NCBI GenBank assembly: GCA_964006375.1 | Contig: OZ023267.1 | Location: forward strand, 88,698,906 to 88,762,905 | Direction: 5' to 3' | From: Tillus elongatus | Lineage: Eukaryota > Arthropoda > Insecta > Coleoptera > Cleridae | Length of the DNA stretch: 64,000 nt | Notes under the pieces: generated by a model | Databases searched by the model: none | The model's input: the letters and a program-made list of their open reading frames with translations, nothing else | Told to the model about the DNA's origin: nothing | Program-made: the position numbers and the translations under genes | In this document: positions 14,927 through 26,614 of the stretch, in pieces | How the letters are laid out: every line of letters begins with the position of its first letter | Position numbering within the stretch: the first letter of the stretch is position 1

Positions 14927-15900
14927 CGACTGCACCAAGAAAAATCAAAATGTTCTTTTATTATCAATAATGCATATAATAAATAAAACCAAACATATGC
15001 TAATAACTCCGATGATAAGAAGATAATATCGAAATTCCTGGTGAAGGTTGGATTAAAGCGTTTGCAATAGCAAACTGCAAAAAGATCTCAACCGAAGAAT
15101 ATCCTCATGCTCTTTAAAAGAACACTGAATTTTTACGAGCAAGAGAGTCAAATACATTAAATGTATGTAAAACCATGTGTAAAAATGCAAGAAAAATACG
15201 TGTTTAAAAGATAAATAACGTATGCATTTCTTGCTTATAAAGCTTTCAACATTGTGCAATATACTTTGTTTTATTAATAGAGTTAGTACATTTTGGTTTG
15301 TGTTTAGTAAACAGTTTTCATTTTTTAATCCTTTACTCATATTTTGTAAAAACTAGGTTCTTAAGAAGCTAGTTTAATACAAATATTTTGTTGGGAGTAG
15401 AAGATTTTATTTTAGTTACCAAAATACCAAAGGGCAAAAAACTTAAAATAATATTTATGCCAACTTAGAGCTATTTTAACCTTTAACCCGGAGTACGTGC
15501 CTGAGGGAGGCTTAATATTTTTGTCTCTAACGATATGATCTTGTCCAGTAACTTGTTATCCCCACCTCCCCAATATTTTTCCAAAATAGATTCAGCGATA
15601 CGCCCAGTCACAAACTGCCATTTGTGTGTGGTAGTGCCGTTTCCTACTCTCTACGCGCCTGTGAGATACATACTTCGAATAACGTGAAGACAAGTCCGTG
15701 TCTGGTGAGCACATACTTCTAATAACGTATGTTGAGCATGTGTTCCTGATATGTTTTTCTGTAGTGATCACAGCTTATTTATGGTAGGTATGTTCCACTG
15801 AATGTGAGTTCGCTACCGTCTATTTTTCGAGGTCCGAGCAACCCTAAACGGGGCGCAATGGGGTAATTCGTTATGACCGTCTAAATTTTGAAGAAATAGT
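14927..15900. other. unassigned DNA before the piggyBac remnant
   Basis: No gene recognised. The part from about 15480 is less AT-rich and may be the 5' part of the piggyBac element, but I cannot find its terminal repeats. Confidence 0.35.
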
Positions 15901-15919
15901 TCAATGATGCTTAGAAGAA

Positions 15920-17064
15920 TTGGAAGTGGAGGAGGAGAATGACTTACTGTCAATTACTGATTCAGATGGAGATTCTGAATACAAGCCCGAACATCCAGAA
16001 GTTTTCGAGAAAGACTTGAAGAGTAATTCTGAAGATTCTTTTGACGACGATTCTCTCATTTTCCAGCCAAATTCAGAGCCAATTGTACAAGACGCCGGCA
16101 GCAATACTAGTAACAATTCGGAACCATCAGTCGACAGTAGATTACCAAAATATTTATCTGGTTGGAATGTATTCAAATGGTATATCCAAGAGCCAAATAT
16201 GAAAGGAAAGACAAACGGGCACAATATTATTAAGGTTGTTCCTGGCATGACAAAATAGCGTGAGAGAACTAGGTCCGATTCTCAAAGCAGATGACATTTA
16301 GTCACTTCTGTTTGACCGAGATATGTTGCAAGAAATTATTACCTAGACCAATGTGAAACTCAGAGCAACGAAGAACCACGTTGATGGCCATTATAAAAGT
16401 AGCTAGAGACATATTGATGAGGTGAAATTGAGAGCACTAATGGGCCTTTTCCTACCCAAACTGTGCACAAATGGGTTAAACCAATTGTTGAAAATAATAG
16501 ACAGCCCAATAATGTACACAATTGGTTTTCTTGATTGGAATTGATTTAGTAGCTAAGAAAACGAAAACTTATGTCGCAACTGCCAGGAAAAATAAAAAAC
16601 AAGTCCCTATAGAGTTTTCACCCACAAGGAATCGAGAAAATCTTTCATTGTTGTAGGGCTTCAATGACAATATGACTTTACTCCCCTATGTCCCTAAACT
16701 TAATAAAGCGCTTTTACTTATCTCAAGCAAGCACCATCAGAAATGCACAGACGAGAAGATAAATAAGCCATAGATTGTGGGTTTCTATAATTACAAGAAA
16801 GGTGGAGTGGATTCAATGTATCATAAGCGTGCCAGTTACTCGTCAAACAGAAGAGGTCGGCGGTGGCCCCTATCTACACCCTAGTCAACATTTCTGCAGC
16901 AAATTCATAGAAAAATTATCACCCCATTTGATGCGAATACTACAACTACTGAACATACGCTCAGAACTAAGAACACTTATTGAAAGTGAGTTAAATGACC
17001 AGCGGCGGACAAATCAGAAGTACATAATTAAAAATACATCACTTGCTAGTAGTGATAAGTTATA
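15920..17064 (+). pseudogene. piggyBac-like transposase remnant
   Basis: An open stretch to 16258 encodes an acidic, serine-rich N-terminus (EVEEENDLLSITDSDGDSEY), as usual in piggyBac transposases. After stops and deletions, downstream reading gives fragments of the catalytic region, then near 16775-16865 the phrase GFYNYKKGGVDSMYHKRASY and a following RGRRWP. That phrase is the conserved block around the last catalytic Asp of the family. Much of the middle is missing or scrambled, so the gene is dead. The enzyme normally excises and inserts at TTAA. I could not define its ends. Confidence 0.82.
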
Positions 17065-17067
17065 AAA

Positions 17068-17830
17068 AGTCTGGACGGAGCAAGTGCGTTATGGTAGTGA
17101 CTTTTGATTAAAATGTTTTTAATAGCAAATATGTCTTCTTTTTCAAGAAAGCAGACATCAAATTGGGTTACCAGTATAACCTTAATAGTAGAAACAATGT
17201 ACCATATTTCATCAAAATAACTTTATTGTTTGAAAATGTACAAACATTTTCCGAAAATAATCTTAAATGCTTCCCGAAAACACTGGTTTCCTGGCTAACG
17301 AACCTTAGGTTAAATAGCAAATTGAAATTTGAGGCATTTAATGAAAGTTCGCTATCATATTGTACTTCTGGCGTTCCGAATTTCTTTTCTTACAAACATG
17401 CATGATATTTCGACGTAAAATGCAAAAATATAAGGCGTGTTCGATTAAAAAAAAAAAAAAAAATTTGTGTAAAAATAATGTTATAAGATACAGCTCCAGG
17501 CATCCTATAATTAACGTATAAAATTTATTCTCGTATCTTGTATAATAACGGATACTTTGAGCTTTACCGTAGAAATACGAAAACGGATAAACACTGAAAC
17601 TAACCCTGGATGTGGGTTCTAAGGGGCCTAGTTCGCGCTCGTTTGAAGAAATCTTTTTAAAATTTGAAAGTGACCGTCTCCTCATTAGCGAATTTTTTCT
17701 ACGGAAATTCTATAAAAATTATAGACCAAATCACGAGAGAAAGGGTTTATTTGAAATGAATTGTATCGGAATATGTTTGTAAAATAAAGGACAATGACGG
17801 TTGAAGCTTAAAATTGAGAGTTTGTGAAAC
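17068..17830 (-). repeat. inverted, shortened copy of the 5087-6520 repeat family
   Basis: 17072-17100 is the reverse complement of the right-end motif at 6485-6517. 17470-17560 matches 5950-6060 in reverse. 17580-17700 matches the 5100-5200 block, including the CTCCTCATTAGCGAATTTTT phrase. The 17700-17830 part matches 30560-30640 in reverse. Internal parts and the (TA)n tract are missing. Confidence 0.65.
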
Positions 17831-18180
17831 ACACACAACGCGAGTATTGCCGGCATTCAAAGTAGACAAGAGTAGTGTAGGAGATTATTCTTGTTTTTTA
17901 ACGAACAATCTTAAAATTTGTAAATTGGTGCAAAGATTAGCACTTATGTGCAAAATAAAATAGAATGTCAAGTAGAAAAAAAACCAGAATTTCCGACATA
18001 ACCTTTTGTTTCAGTTCAACAGAGGAGTTAGGGCATCAGATACGAACCATTTGTACCGTTTACGGAAATATAAAAGTAAATCGGAGTAACGTTCGAATTG
18101 TAGGGGCAGTCAGGGTGCATAAAAAGAAATAAATACATAAATCAACAAAACTGCTACAGACTTGTCAAACTTCTTCTTCT
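17831..18180. other. unassigned DNA
   Basis: No gene or repeat recognised. Confidence 0.4.
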
Positions 18181-18596
18181 TCAAGTGCCGTCTCCTCTTA
18201 GAAGGTTGGCTATCATCATGGATACTCTCACTTTTGATGCTGCAGCTCTGAACAACTCAACGGAACCAGAGTTGTACCATTTTCTCAGGTTATTTAGCCA
18301 GGAAATACGTCTTCTTCCTCTGCTTCTCTTTCCCCGTATCTTTCCCTGCATAATATTCTGCAACAATACATATTTCTCTCCTCTCATCACGTGGCCTAGA
18401 TATTGCAGCTTCCTTATTTTAATTGTGTTCAATATTTCTTTTTCTTTTCTCATTCTTCCCAGTACCTGCTCATGCAGATCCTTCTATATGACCACATCTC
18501 AAATGCCTCCAGTCGATCACTTATATCTTTCTTTAACGTCCATGATTCCATCCCCTATAGCAACACCGAGAAAACGTAGCATCTCAATATTCTGAC
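18181..18596 (-). pseudogene. LINE C-terminal tail
   Basis: Reads KIRKLQYLGHVMRGEKYVLL, followed by a basic stretch GKRSRGRRRISWLNNLRKW and RAAASKVRVSMMIANLLRGD. This is the stereotyped C-terminus of a very common insect LINE reverse transcriptase protein, here continuing to a natural end codon. The upstream part of the same protein lies beyond the hAT insertion, at 21341 and above. Confidence 0.85.
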
Positions 18597-21332
18597 TAGT
18601 GGCCTGCGGTCCATGGAAGCAAGGGAAGCATTGCTTCCCTTAAAATAACGACCACATACCTACTTAAAAATAATTTGTATTAAACCGCATTATTTAAAAT
18701 CCATTTTGTATTTTAAATATTAAATTTCAAATTCTAAAACTAATTTATCTATTACAATTTTTAATTCACAAGCTCACACATAATTATTTATTATGCATCA
18801 TACTGTACTTGTATATGCGCTCTGCGCTCTTGGCAAGGACGTCGTCCCAGTAAACCGACCGCCAACCAACAGCATGAACCTGATACTACGAGAGTGGATG
18901 CAATGACTTCAGTTAAATACACGTAGCCAGCAGGCCACATAATGAGAAACCCTTGCTCGATGCTCGACGCAATGTACGTGTATTTCAACATGTAGAACAT
19001 GTTGCAAGACCCGATGCACGTACAACGTGAATGTCGTTGATTATTTCGTAGAAATAAGCAGTTGACTAAGTTAAATACATTGGCATTTTATGATTATTAA
19101 TATGGCTGCAACTACATCAACGTTTAACAGCGGCGTCGGTGGGGGTGGGAATTTACAAACTTTACGAACAAATGGTAATAATAACTGTGATTGTGTCGTG
19201 TGTTTTTTGATAACCAAAGGATTTTCAGCTTTATCGTTTGATGAAAAACTTGCTATTATTAATAAAGGTAGGCCGAAACCTACCCTAAAAAACTTAAATA
19301 CAAGAATTAAAACATGTATTCGACATTTCAACGCGGAAAAAATTTATAAACAATATGAATGGTTAACAGGAATAAACTGTTTCTTTGGCCTGGTAGTCTA
19401 TTTGTGACTGAAAAGGGAGTGTGGAATAAAAGTGGGTTTTCCGACTTGAATAATCTACATAAAGTAGTAAAAAGACATGTTATATCTAAAGCGCATTTAC
19501 AGACCATTTTAAAATTAAGTGTCTGAAACAAACGCAAATTGAACACGCTGTTGACAAGCAGATAGAAATTAGTCATCGCCAACACAATGAACTGGTTGAT
19601 AAAAACAGAAACATATTTAAAGACTTATTGATGTGTGTTCTCTTGGTCAGCATGAATTGGGGTTCAGGGGTCATGACGAAACAACTATATCTGCAAATAG
19701 AGGAAACTTTCAAGACCTAGTTTCTCTAATAGCCAAATACGACATTTGTTTAAAAAATCACTTGGAACAGTCTAACGTTTTTCGCGGGACATCAAATCGC
19801 ATTCAGAATGACTTAATTGCGGCTGCTGCCGCTATTATTTTGAACAGAATTAAATTTGAAATTAAACAGACTCGTTTCATTGCTATTGTTCTAGATGAAA
19901 CGACCGACGTAACTAATTTAAGTCAACTATCTGTAGTAATACGCTATGTAAAAATGGATGGGAGCAAGAAAGATTTTTAGGCTTTAAAAATGTGACAGAA
20001 GATCGCACCGCAAACGCTCTATATAAAATTGAGCTTAATATTATGAAAGATATTGAGGAGACTGATAATAAATTAATTGCCCAAAGCTATGATGGGGCTG
20101 CTGTTATAGCCGAACATTTAGGAGGTCTTCAAGCTAAAGTGCGGGAAACGTTTTCCAGTGCTCTATTTGTACACTGTTGTGCTCATAAATTTAATTTAAT
20201 TTTATCCCATAAATCATATTAAAGAATGTAAGGTGTTTTTTGCTACCCTAAGTGGAATGGCTGCTTTTTTTCCAAATCTATGAGGCGCACACAAGCCTTA
20301 GACTCAATTGTTAAAAAACGTTTACCCAAAGTAGCTGCAACCCGATGGAACTACAACGGCAGACTTGTGTGAACTATATTTGAACACCGTGAATCGTTAA
20401 TTGAACTTTTTGAAAACATAATAGAAAATAGCAAAACTTGGGATGCAGAAACAATAAATAGTTCTAGAGGATTTTTTGATGGTTTGAAAAGAGACTTTAA
20501 TTTTAATTTTTTACTTAATATATTTTCGGAAATATTTCCGTTTTCAGATAATGTATTTAACATATTGCAATGTAAAACATATGACATTGGTTTTTGCCCG
20601 AAGAAAAATAGTGAATTTAAATTCATTATAATTCAAAAAAGGAATGAATTTGATAAGTTCTGGAAAAAACAATGAAATTAGGAAAAGTGAGCCACGAAGA
20701 AAGCGTCTGCGCACTGATAATGTGGGAGACCTTCAAACTTCTTATCGCCGCCTTTTCTACAAAATCATAGATCAAATTCAGCAGCAAATTAACTGCAGAT
20801 TTGATCCTCTCAATGACCTGAAATTTCTTGAATTGTGTAATTTTGGAGGATTTGTAGGGATACCTTTCCCAGAAGATTCATTCAAATCATTATTCCACCA
20901 CTATGGACATTATTTTGACAAAGCCTTATTACGATCAGAACTTACAGTCATTTATGAAACCGATCTTATTGACACAAAAACTAACGCGAGTGAACCTTTA
21001 ACTGTCTTAAAAGAATCAAAATTGGAAAGTGCATATTCTGAAGCGTTCAAATTATGTGAATTAGTATTAACAATTCTTGCTACTAGTGCGTCTGTAGAAC
21101 GAAATTGTTCTACATTGAAACGTATCAAGAGTTTTTTCGGAAATTCAACAGGACAGGAAAGACGTCCCCAATTTTCAATTTTGTCAATTGAAAATAACTT
21201 CGTCGAGGAAATGTCCCAGAATCCACAGTTTTATGACATTTGCCAAAAACGACAGAAGAATTGAGTTACACTACAAATAGGTAAGTTTCTGAAAATTGCT
21301 TCCCTTATTTAAAATGTCACCGCACGCCCCTG
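18597..21332 (+). mobile_element. hAT transposon, 2736 bp
   Basis: Left end TAGTGGCCTGCGGTC and right end, reversed, CAGGGGCGTGCGGTG form short imperfect inverted repeats. The flanking 8-mers ATTCTGAC (18589-18596) and GTTCTGAC (21333-21340) match at 7 of 8, the hAT target duplication length. The insertion splits the LINE. The repeated GGGAAGCAATTTTC-like subterminal motif appears at both ends. Confidence 0.85.
19090..21264 (+). pseudogene. hAT transposase (ZMYM/SCAND3-like group), frameshifted
   Basis: Successive plus-strand frames give the domains in order: N-terminal region at 19090-19407 with KGFSALSFDEKLAIINKGRP; a TTF-finger/DUF4371-like segment at 19560-19980 (GHDETTISANRGNFQDL, then IVLDETTD with a catalytic Asp); 19992-20222 with SYDGAA and an HCCAHKFNL block; and the C-terminal dimerisation region at 20644-21264, with LTILATSASVERNCSTLKRI. 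At least three frame breaks (near 19410, 19980 and 20225) disable it. Host genes related to this family exist, but the inverted ends and target duplication here argue for a plain transposon. Confidence 0.88.
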
Positions 21333-21340
21333 GTTCTGAC

Positions 21341-22640
21341 CCTAAGTTGTAAATTAAGATCTCTACTGCATAACATGCTTCTCATTCTGTTGAATATGGT
21401 TCTGGCTTGGCAATTCTGGATTTAATTTCTTCAGGGTACTCATTATTTTCTCTCCTCGCTATTCGTCACTACTTGATCTACTAAGCTCTGTAAATCTTCT
21501 ATTGTTTCGGCAATGAGTATGGTGTCGTCTGCGTACCGGATATTGTTAATGGGCATTCCATTGACCTTTACTCCTATTGTTGTTTCTTACAGCGCTCTCT
21601 GAATGATTTCTTCCGAGTAAAGATTACATAATAGCGGCGATAGTACACATCCTTGCCTTACACCACGTTGTATTTTTACTTCTTCTGATATTAGCCGTCT
21701 GGCTGTAGTATAAACTATTTATTATTCTAATATCTTTCATGTTTATATTTTTACTTTTAAGTAACTGAATGAGGTGGTTGTGGCGGATTCTATCAAATGC
21801 TTTGTTGTAGTCAATGAAACAGACATACATCGGCTGATTGATGTCCATGCATCTTTGAGTCAACACATTGAAGGCAAACAAGGCTTCTCTTGTTCCCATT
21901 GCATTTCTCTGATGTATTATCTTTAGGAATATTTTGAGAGCGTGACTCATTAGACTGATGCTTCGCGTGGTCGCTACATTCTTTTGCATTAACCTTTTTT
22001 GGTAATGTAATGAAGATCAATCTAAGCCATTCGCGGGAATGATTCCTGTGTTGTATATTGTGTTAAATAGTTCCACCAATATGCCCATTTGATCTTCTGT
22101 GATTAGTTTAATTATTTCTGCTAGAATTTCGTCGGGTCCTGGAGCTTTATTAGACTTTGCCATTTTTACCGCGTGCATTACCTCTTCCTTTGTTATTGTT
22201 GGGCCCAAATCTCCTTTTGTGTCCTCTTCTACTATTTCTTGTTGCCTGTCACCGTCGAATAGTTCCTGAATATTCTCCTTCCATCTTGCCAGCTTCCCTG
22301 CAGTGTCTGGGATTATTGTGCCATCTCTGTCCAGAAAAACATTGCTTTGGTTTTGCCTTTTTATACCAGCCACCTCCCTATTTTTTATAGAGATTAAGAT
22401 CATCGTGTTTCATTGTCAAATCTTCTATCTCCACACATTTTTCTCTGTACCACTTTTCTTTGGCTTCACGTATTCTTTTTCTTATCTCACTATGTATATG
22501 GTTATATGCATTGTTGTCTATGTTTTTGTACGTTGTTCTTTCTTCCATTAGTTTTAAAACTTCGTCAGTTATCCATGGTTTTTGTTTGCGAACAGTATTC
22601 TTTGTTTGCAGTAACTCTTTTGTTGAAGTCGCTATCCTGG
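21341..22640 (-). pseudogene. LINE reverse transcriptase
   Basis: Minus strand: 22403-22017 has the N-terminal thumb/finger region with KSNKAPGPDEILAEIIKL. 21989-21624 has the palm entry with FIDYNKAFDRIRHNHLI. Around 21540-21505 the catalytic box reads RYADDTILIAE. Frame breaks near 22015 and 21620 leave it non-functional. The order continues into the tail at 18596-18181 once the hAT element is set aside. Confidence 0.88.
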
Positions 22641-22972
22641 TTTATCAAACTGATTAGGCTTTAATAATTTTAATAATATTTTTTTTTGACTTCCAAGGAA
22701 TACGGTATGAAACGCATTTGTACGTTTTTTTAAAGGAGTCTTAAATAGTGTCTAAGCGATTTCAGTAGCTCAACAGGTGGCATATTCGCTGGCTGTACAG
22801 ACGTTACGTGTTTGCACCTCAACGCAGTCCGCACTAGTGCCTCAGTCTGCCACTCTTAAAAAAACGAAATAATTATGCACGGCCTAATTTCGCAGTGTTC
22901 ATCATTGGAAAACATTTTTTGCATTGTATCTATATCTACAACCTGGCAAACTTTAACAGTTTGATGACTTAC
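22641..22972. other. unassigned DNA, weak tRNA-like stretch
   Basis: Near 22766-22835 a TAGCTCAACAGG box A-like motif is followed by a poor box B. That is not enough for a tRNA call. Otherwise nothing is seen. Confidence 0.3.
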
Positions 22973-23129
22973 CTATCTTCAGGACATTTAGAAACACATT
23001 CCTTATCACTTTCATAATGTTTACATACTTCACAGTGTTTGACAGATTGGGGTTTTGTGCATGTGACACACTCCTCATGGCAGTTATTGAACCTTTTCTT
23101 TTGACAGTGCTTCAGGTTCCAACAGTGAC
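22973..23129 (-). CDS. insulin-receptor-like gene, furin-like exon
   Basis: On the minus strand an acceptor TTTTAG precedes the exon and a donor GTAAGT follows it. The exon reads GHCWNLKHCQKKRFNNCHEE, then C-TC-KPQSVKHCEVCKHYES and ECVSKCPEDR, a cysteine-rich furin-like segment like that after the L1 domain of insulin and EGF receptors. It joins the 26449-26614 exon in phase (split Gly codon). Between the CQ motif and the CHEEC motif it is about 15-20 residues shorter than in canonical insulin receptors and lacks several cysteines. That suggests a divergent paralogue or decoy-type receptor. The next exon downstream was not found in the window. Confidence 0.75.
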
Positions 23130-26100
23130 CTAAAATAAACAAACTTATTAGATCTAGGCGAAAAGGATTTCTCTCTGCCTTACCAAATGTACGATAGCAA
23201 CTTATTATCTTCTCCACAACTGCAATTCCTCTGCTTGACAATGCCGTGAAAACAAATGCAGCTATACAAAAAATACGAAGTAGTTACCGTACATTTGTAA
23301 AGACGTCTGTATTTAATATTGAATGGTTTAACTAAGTAAGGGGAGCCCCAATCAGTGAAACATAATTATGTTTTACTCATGTATATTTTCAATAGCAGTG
23401 GACTAAGGCGGTAGATACCGAGGGTCTAAATAAACCGATTGAGGAAAATATCCCTTAGCAAAAGGGCCGACACAAGGTGTTAAATCTGACATAAAATAAT
23501 AATAATAAGAGCTTTAACATTAGAAATTAATCGAATTAACAAAATATAAAATTTGTTGTCACTAGCAGGTAACGGGTGAAAAAAGGCGAAGGCCAGATGC
23601 ACAATATTATTTAACTTATTTAATGTTTTTTAATAACCATATAAAATGTTTTATTTAAAACAATAATATATTACTAGTGCCAACTACTCAGTCATTTTAA
23701 AAAAATTCACAAAGCAATTTGGCTCAATATATTTTTTACAACGATTCGTTCTAAGAAGACGTCTAAATTAATTGACAAGTTGTTTCTTGATTATTTCGGA
23801 AAACATTGCTAGTTTATTCCCTTCTATCAATAACCCATCTCGTGTATTGATATTTCGAGATGCTTGTGATGTCTTTTTAATTCGACATCGCATTCGAACG
23901 TCGTGTCATCTTGGATTATCGGGTGCCACTGATTTCTTAAAAAGTATTTGTGGGAGAAGGCAGAAGTCCACAATATTTTTTTCTTTCATTGTTGTTGGCT
24001 TCGAACTGATAACCCAGTTCGTATAGCCGCGGTCCTTTAGCCTTTTGGCAGGGGCGAAGAGTACCCTAAAATTTTAAATGGCACCCTATGTTGAGTGACA
24101 CCTCATTTTAAAACTTTCTCAATTCTGCTCACGACAACATGCGACTTTTTGAATTTTAGTTTGGATATGGCAATAAAATCAACAATTAGCGATTAGGAAA
24201 AAATATCAATGAATGAAAGAATGATATTTAATTAAATGTTCGAATTGTTTTACCCCCACTTCCATACAATAATAAAATCTTTGCTCTATTTACCGAGCGA
24301 AGCATTTCGAGCCTTATCTGACGACATTCTTCAACAATTCGCCGACGAAGTACTTATTACTTTTTAAGATTTGACGGCAACTAGCTACAGAAATTCCTAA
24401 AGTACTTGCAAGTTTCCTGAGAATCTTGTTACATTGCGATGTGACCCAGGACAGCTACCTGGTTACCCTTATTACGTACGATCTGTCAAAGGCCAAATAG
24501 TGGTAGGCGATACTTTAATGTAGTAAAAAAGACAAATTGTATGCAACTAAAAATAACTATAAAACAATTAGTCATGAATCTTTGTTAGTTGGTGAAAGAA
24601 TAATAAGCTGCTACTTCGTACTGGCGTATAAAACATTATACATGTGTGTCATCTACAATTTGTTAGGTTAAGGATAGTTACTCGAAAATAATAGTTCTTT
24701 AGTTGCAACAAGTAGCACTCAATGTTGCATAAAAGTATTTATGTACATATTGGACCGAAACTGTAACAGTAATTAGATATATGGTGTTACAAACTTTTTA
24801 GTGAAATTTTGTGCTTTATAAAAGTGTCCTATGAAAGTTCTTTGTATGTCTGACTGCCTTTTAGCTGCGCAGGTTATTAAAAAGCAACGTGAATTCCTCA
24901 ACTACATTTTACGGAATACGTAATTTTGTAACGGTCTACTTCCGAAGGGTGGAGTGTGAGTCAGTGTTTTGATCGGGAAGAATGGTTTGTCTCGAGCACC
25001 ACCACTTCACTTGAAGTTTTAAAGGGTTCTTGGGGGAAAGGTCAAGCCCCAAAGTGACTGATGTACAGACAACGTGTGTCAAGTGGAGATATTTGGTTTC
25101 CAGGGGTCAGAGTTTATAGAGGCTTAATAGCGAACAAGATATACTTTAAAGACAAATGCTGATTTTATTGTTGAACATATATACAAATATACATCTATAC
25201 AATCACATGTAAATATATTTACAAAGAGGAATGTTTAAACTTAAGATATCTCAGTTTTGCCCAGGCATGCGTCTCTCCGGAAAATCGGATCGCGGTATTT
25301 CTCTTATTCCTAGCTGGTTCGGTTTCCAATTTTGATGAATGCTTTAGCCATATGACGGAAATAAAATAACGATATTTTACAATGTTTTTACATTCGGGCT
25401 GCACCTGGGGACATGAGTGATAACACAGTGGAAAATATGTGTAGTCAAAAACTCCCAAGTTATTTCGGTAACCTACTGTAACTGGAAGATGGGAGTCACA
25501 ACGGTACACAATGTCGTTAAGTACTATGATTTATTACGAAAACAGCTAGAAGCGAGAAGAAATTATACTGTTATTGCAAGCTTCGGTTATTCGATACGTG
25601 CCTTGACAACATAAAATTAAAATAAAAAAATATTGAGGAACCGGCAACAATCTGTCATTCTTTTAAGTAAAACTGGGCATGAGCGACACCTGTATATATG
25701 AAACACGGAAAATGAAAATAAAATTAGGTTTGGGGTTTCTAGGACAACTTGTAGGACAGCTACATATGACTTTCCAAAAATAAATCAGAAAATATGAATA
25801 TCAAAGATTAATTAAATGCTTCTTACCAAAATAATTATGAATTTAGAAAAAAAACGGACGGTGCTCGCGGTGTTTCTAATTCGAAGACTCAAAATTAAAT
25901 ACATTGTTGATGCTATTCGGAACTGTATTCAAAACTGATTTTACTTTGCCGGTGGCCCTGCTTCTATATGGTATAAAATAGGTGTTCTTGTTCTAAAAGC
26001 TTTATTCTCCTTTTTTTTAACTCACAGCGATCATAAAAATTGTTTAAATGAAAATTCGTCAATTTTGTATATTTTCACCGGTGTAATCTAAATGATAAAA

Positions 26101-26448
26101 TTCCGATGTTTGTTTTATCGAATTCTTTATGATTAAAATTATATTTTGTACGGATTTTTCGTTTTACACTGGTGGCTTTAGAATATTTACTTGTTAAAAA
26201 TATCAATTTAGAGATGTGTCAAAGTGGTGTTACGGAAGCGAAATTGAATTTTATTGCAATAAAACGGGAGTTTCGTTGCAATTTTAGAAATGAAAAAAAA
26301 AATGTATATAAAAATTTGCTGCCCAGAAGTACTTGCTGAATCGAAACTTTTTAGATATCATCATACATTGCCTTTGTGGTAAAATGTCCTAGCGGCTTCA
26401 GAGACATACAGTGTATTACAGAGAAACCTCATATAGTCATAAACTCAC
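23130..26448 (-). other. intron of the insulin-receptor-like gene
   Basis: About 3.3 kb between two in-phase exons, with GTGAGT at its 5' side (26448-26443) and a TTTTAG acceptor at 23130. It is AT-rich. No further coding exon or recognised transposon is visible. The open frames within it (23772-24026, 25219-25509) show no known motif. Confidence 0.65.
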
Positions 26449-26614
26449 CATTACATTCCGGTTTGCAAGTCTCCCTACAATAACCTTTTCCCCCATAAAC
26501 CACTTCACTTGCTCCAATTTCACCCCAACTGATTGTGTCCACATAGCATAGATTGGGATTGAGATCTATCATCACTCCTCCTCTTTCGATGTGAACCAGA
26601 TTGTACAAACCAAT
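26449..26614 (-). CDS. insulin-receptor-like gene, end of L1 domain exon
   Basis: A 166-base minus-strand exon between TTTTTAG and GTGAGT. It reads IGLYNLVHIERGGVMIDLNP, NLCYVDTISWGEIG and a cysteine pair CRETCKPECN. The LYNL..I.RG.V.I..NP.LCY..TI.W pattern is the conserved last strand of the receptor L-domain 1 in insulin receptors, where it helps form the ligand-binding surface outside the cell. The exon ends in phase 1 and continues in the furin-like exon at 23129. The upstream exon (signal peptide and rest of L1) is not visible up to 28 kb and may lie beyond. Confidence 0.78.

Larger units (their letters stand above)
18181..22640 (-). mobile_element. non-LTR retrotransposon (RTE-like), split by a hAT element
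   Basis: Minus-strand LINE whose reverse transcriptase lies at 22403-21340 and whose C-terminal tail is at 18596-18181, with a hAT element (18597-21332) between. The 5' part with an endonuclease was not found. Its assignment to an RTE-like group rests on overall resemblance and is tentative. Confidence 0.8.

Noticed and set aside
23772..24026. Possible exon between the receptor exons
   Set aside because: No cysteine pattern, no matching splice phase and no family resemblance.
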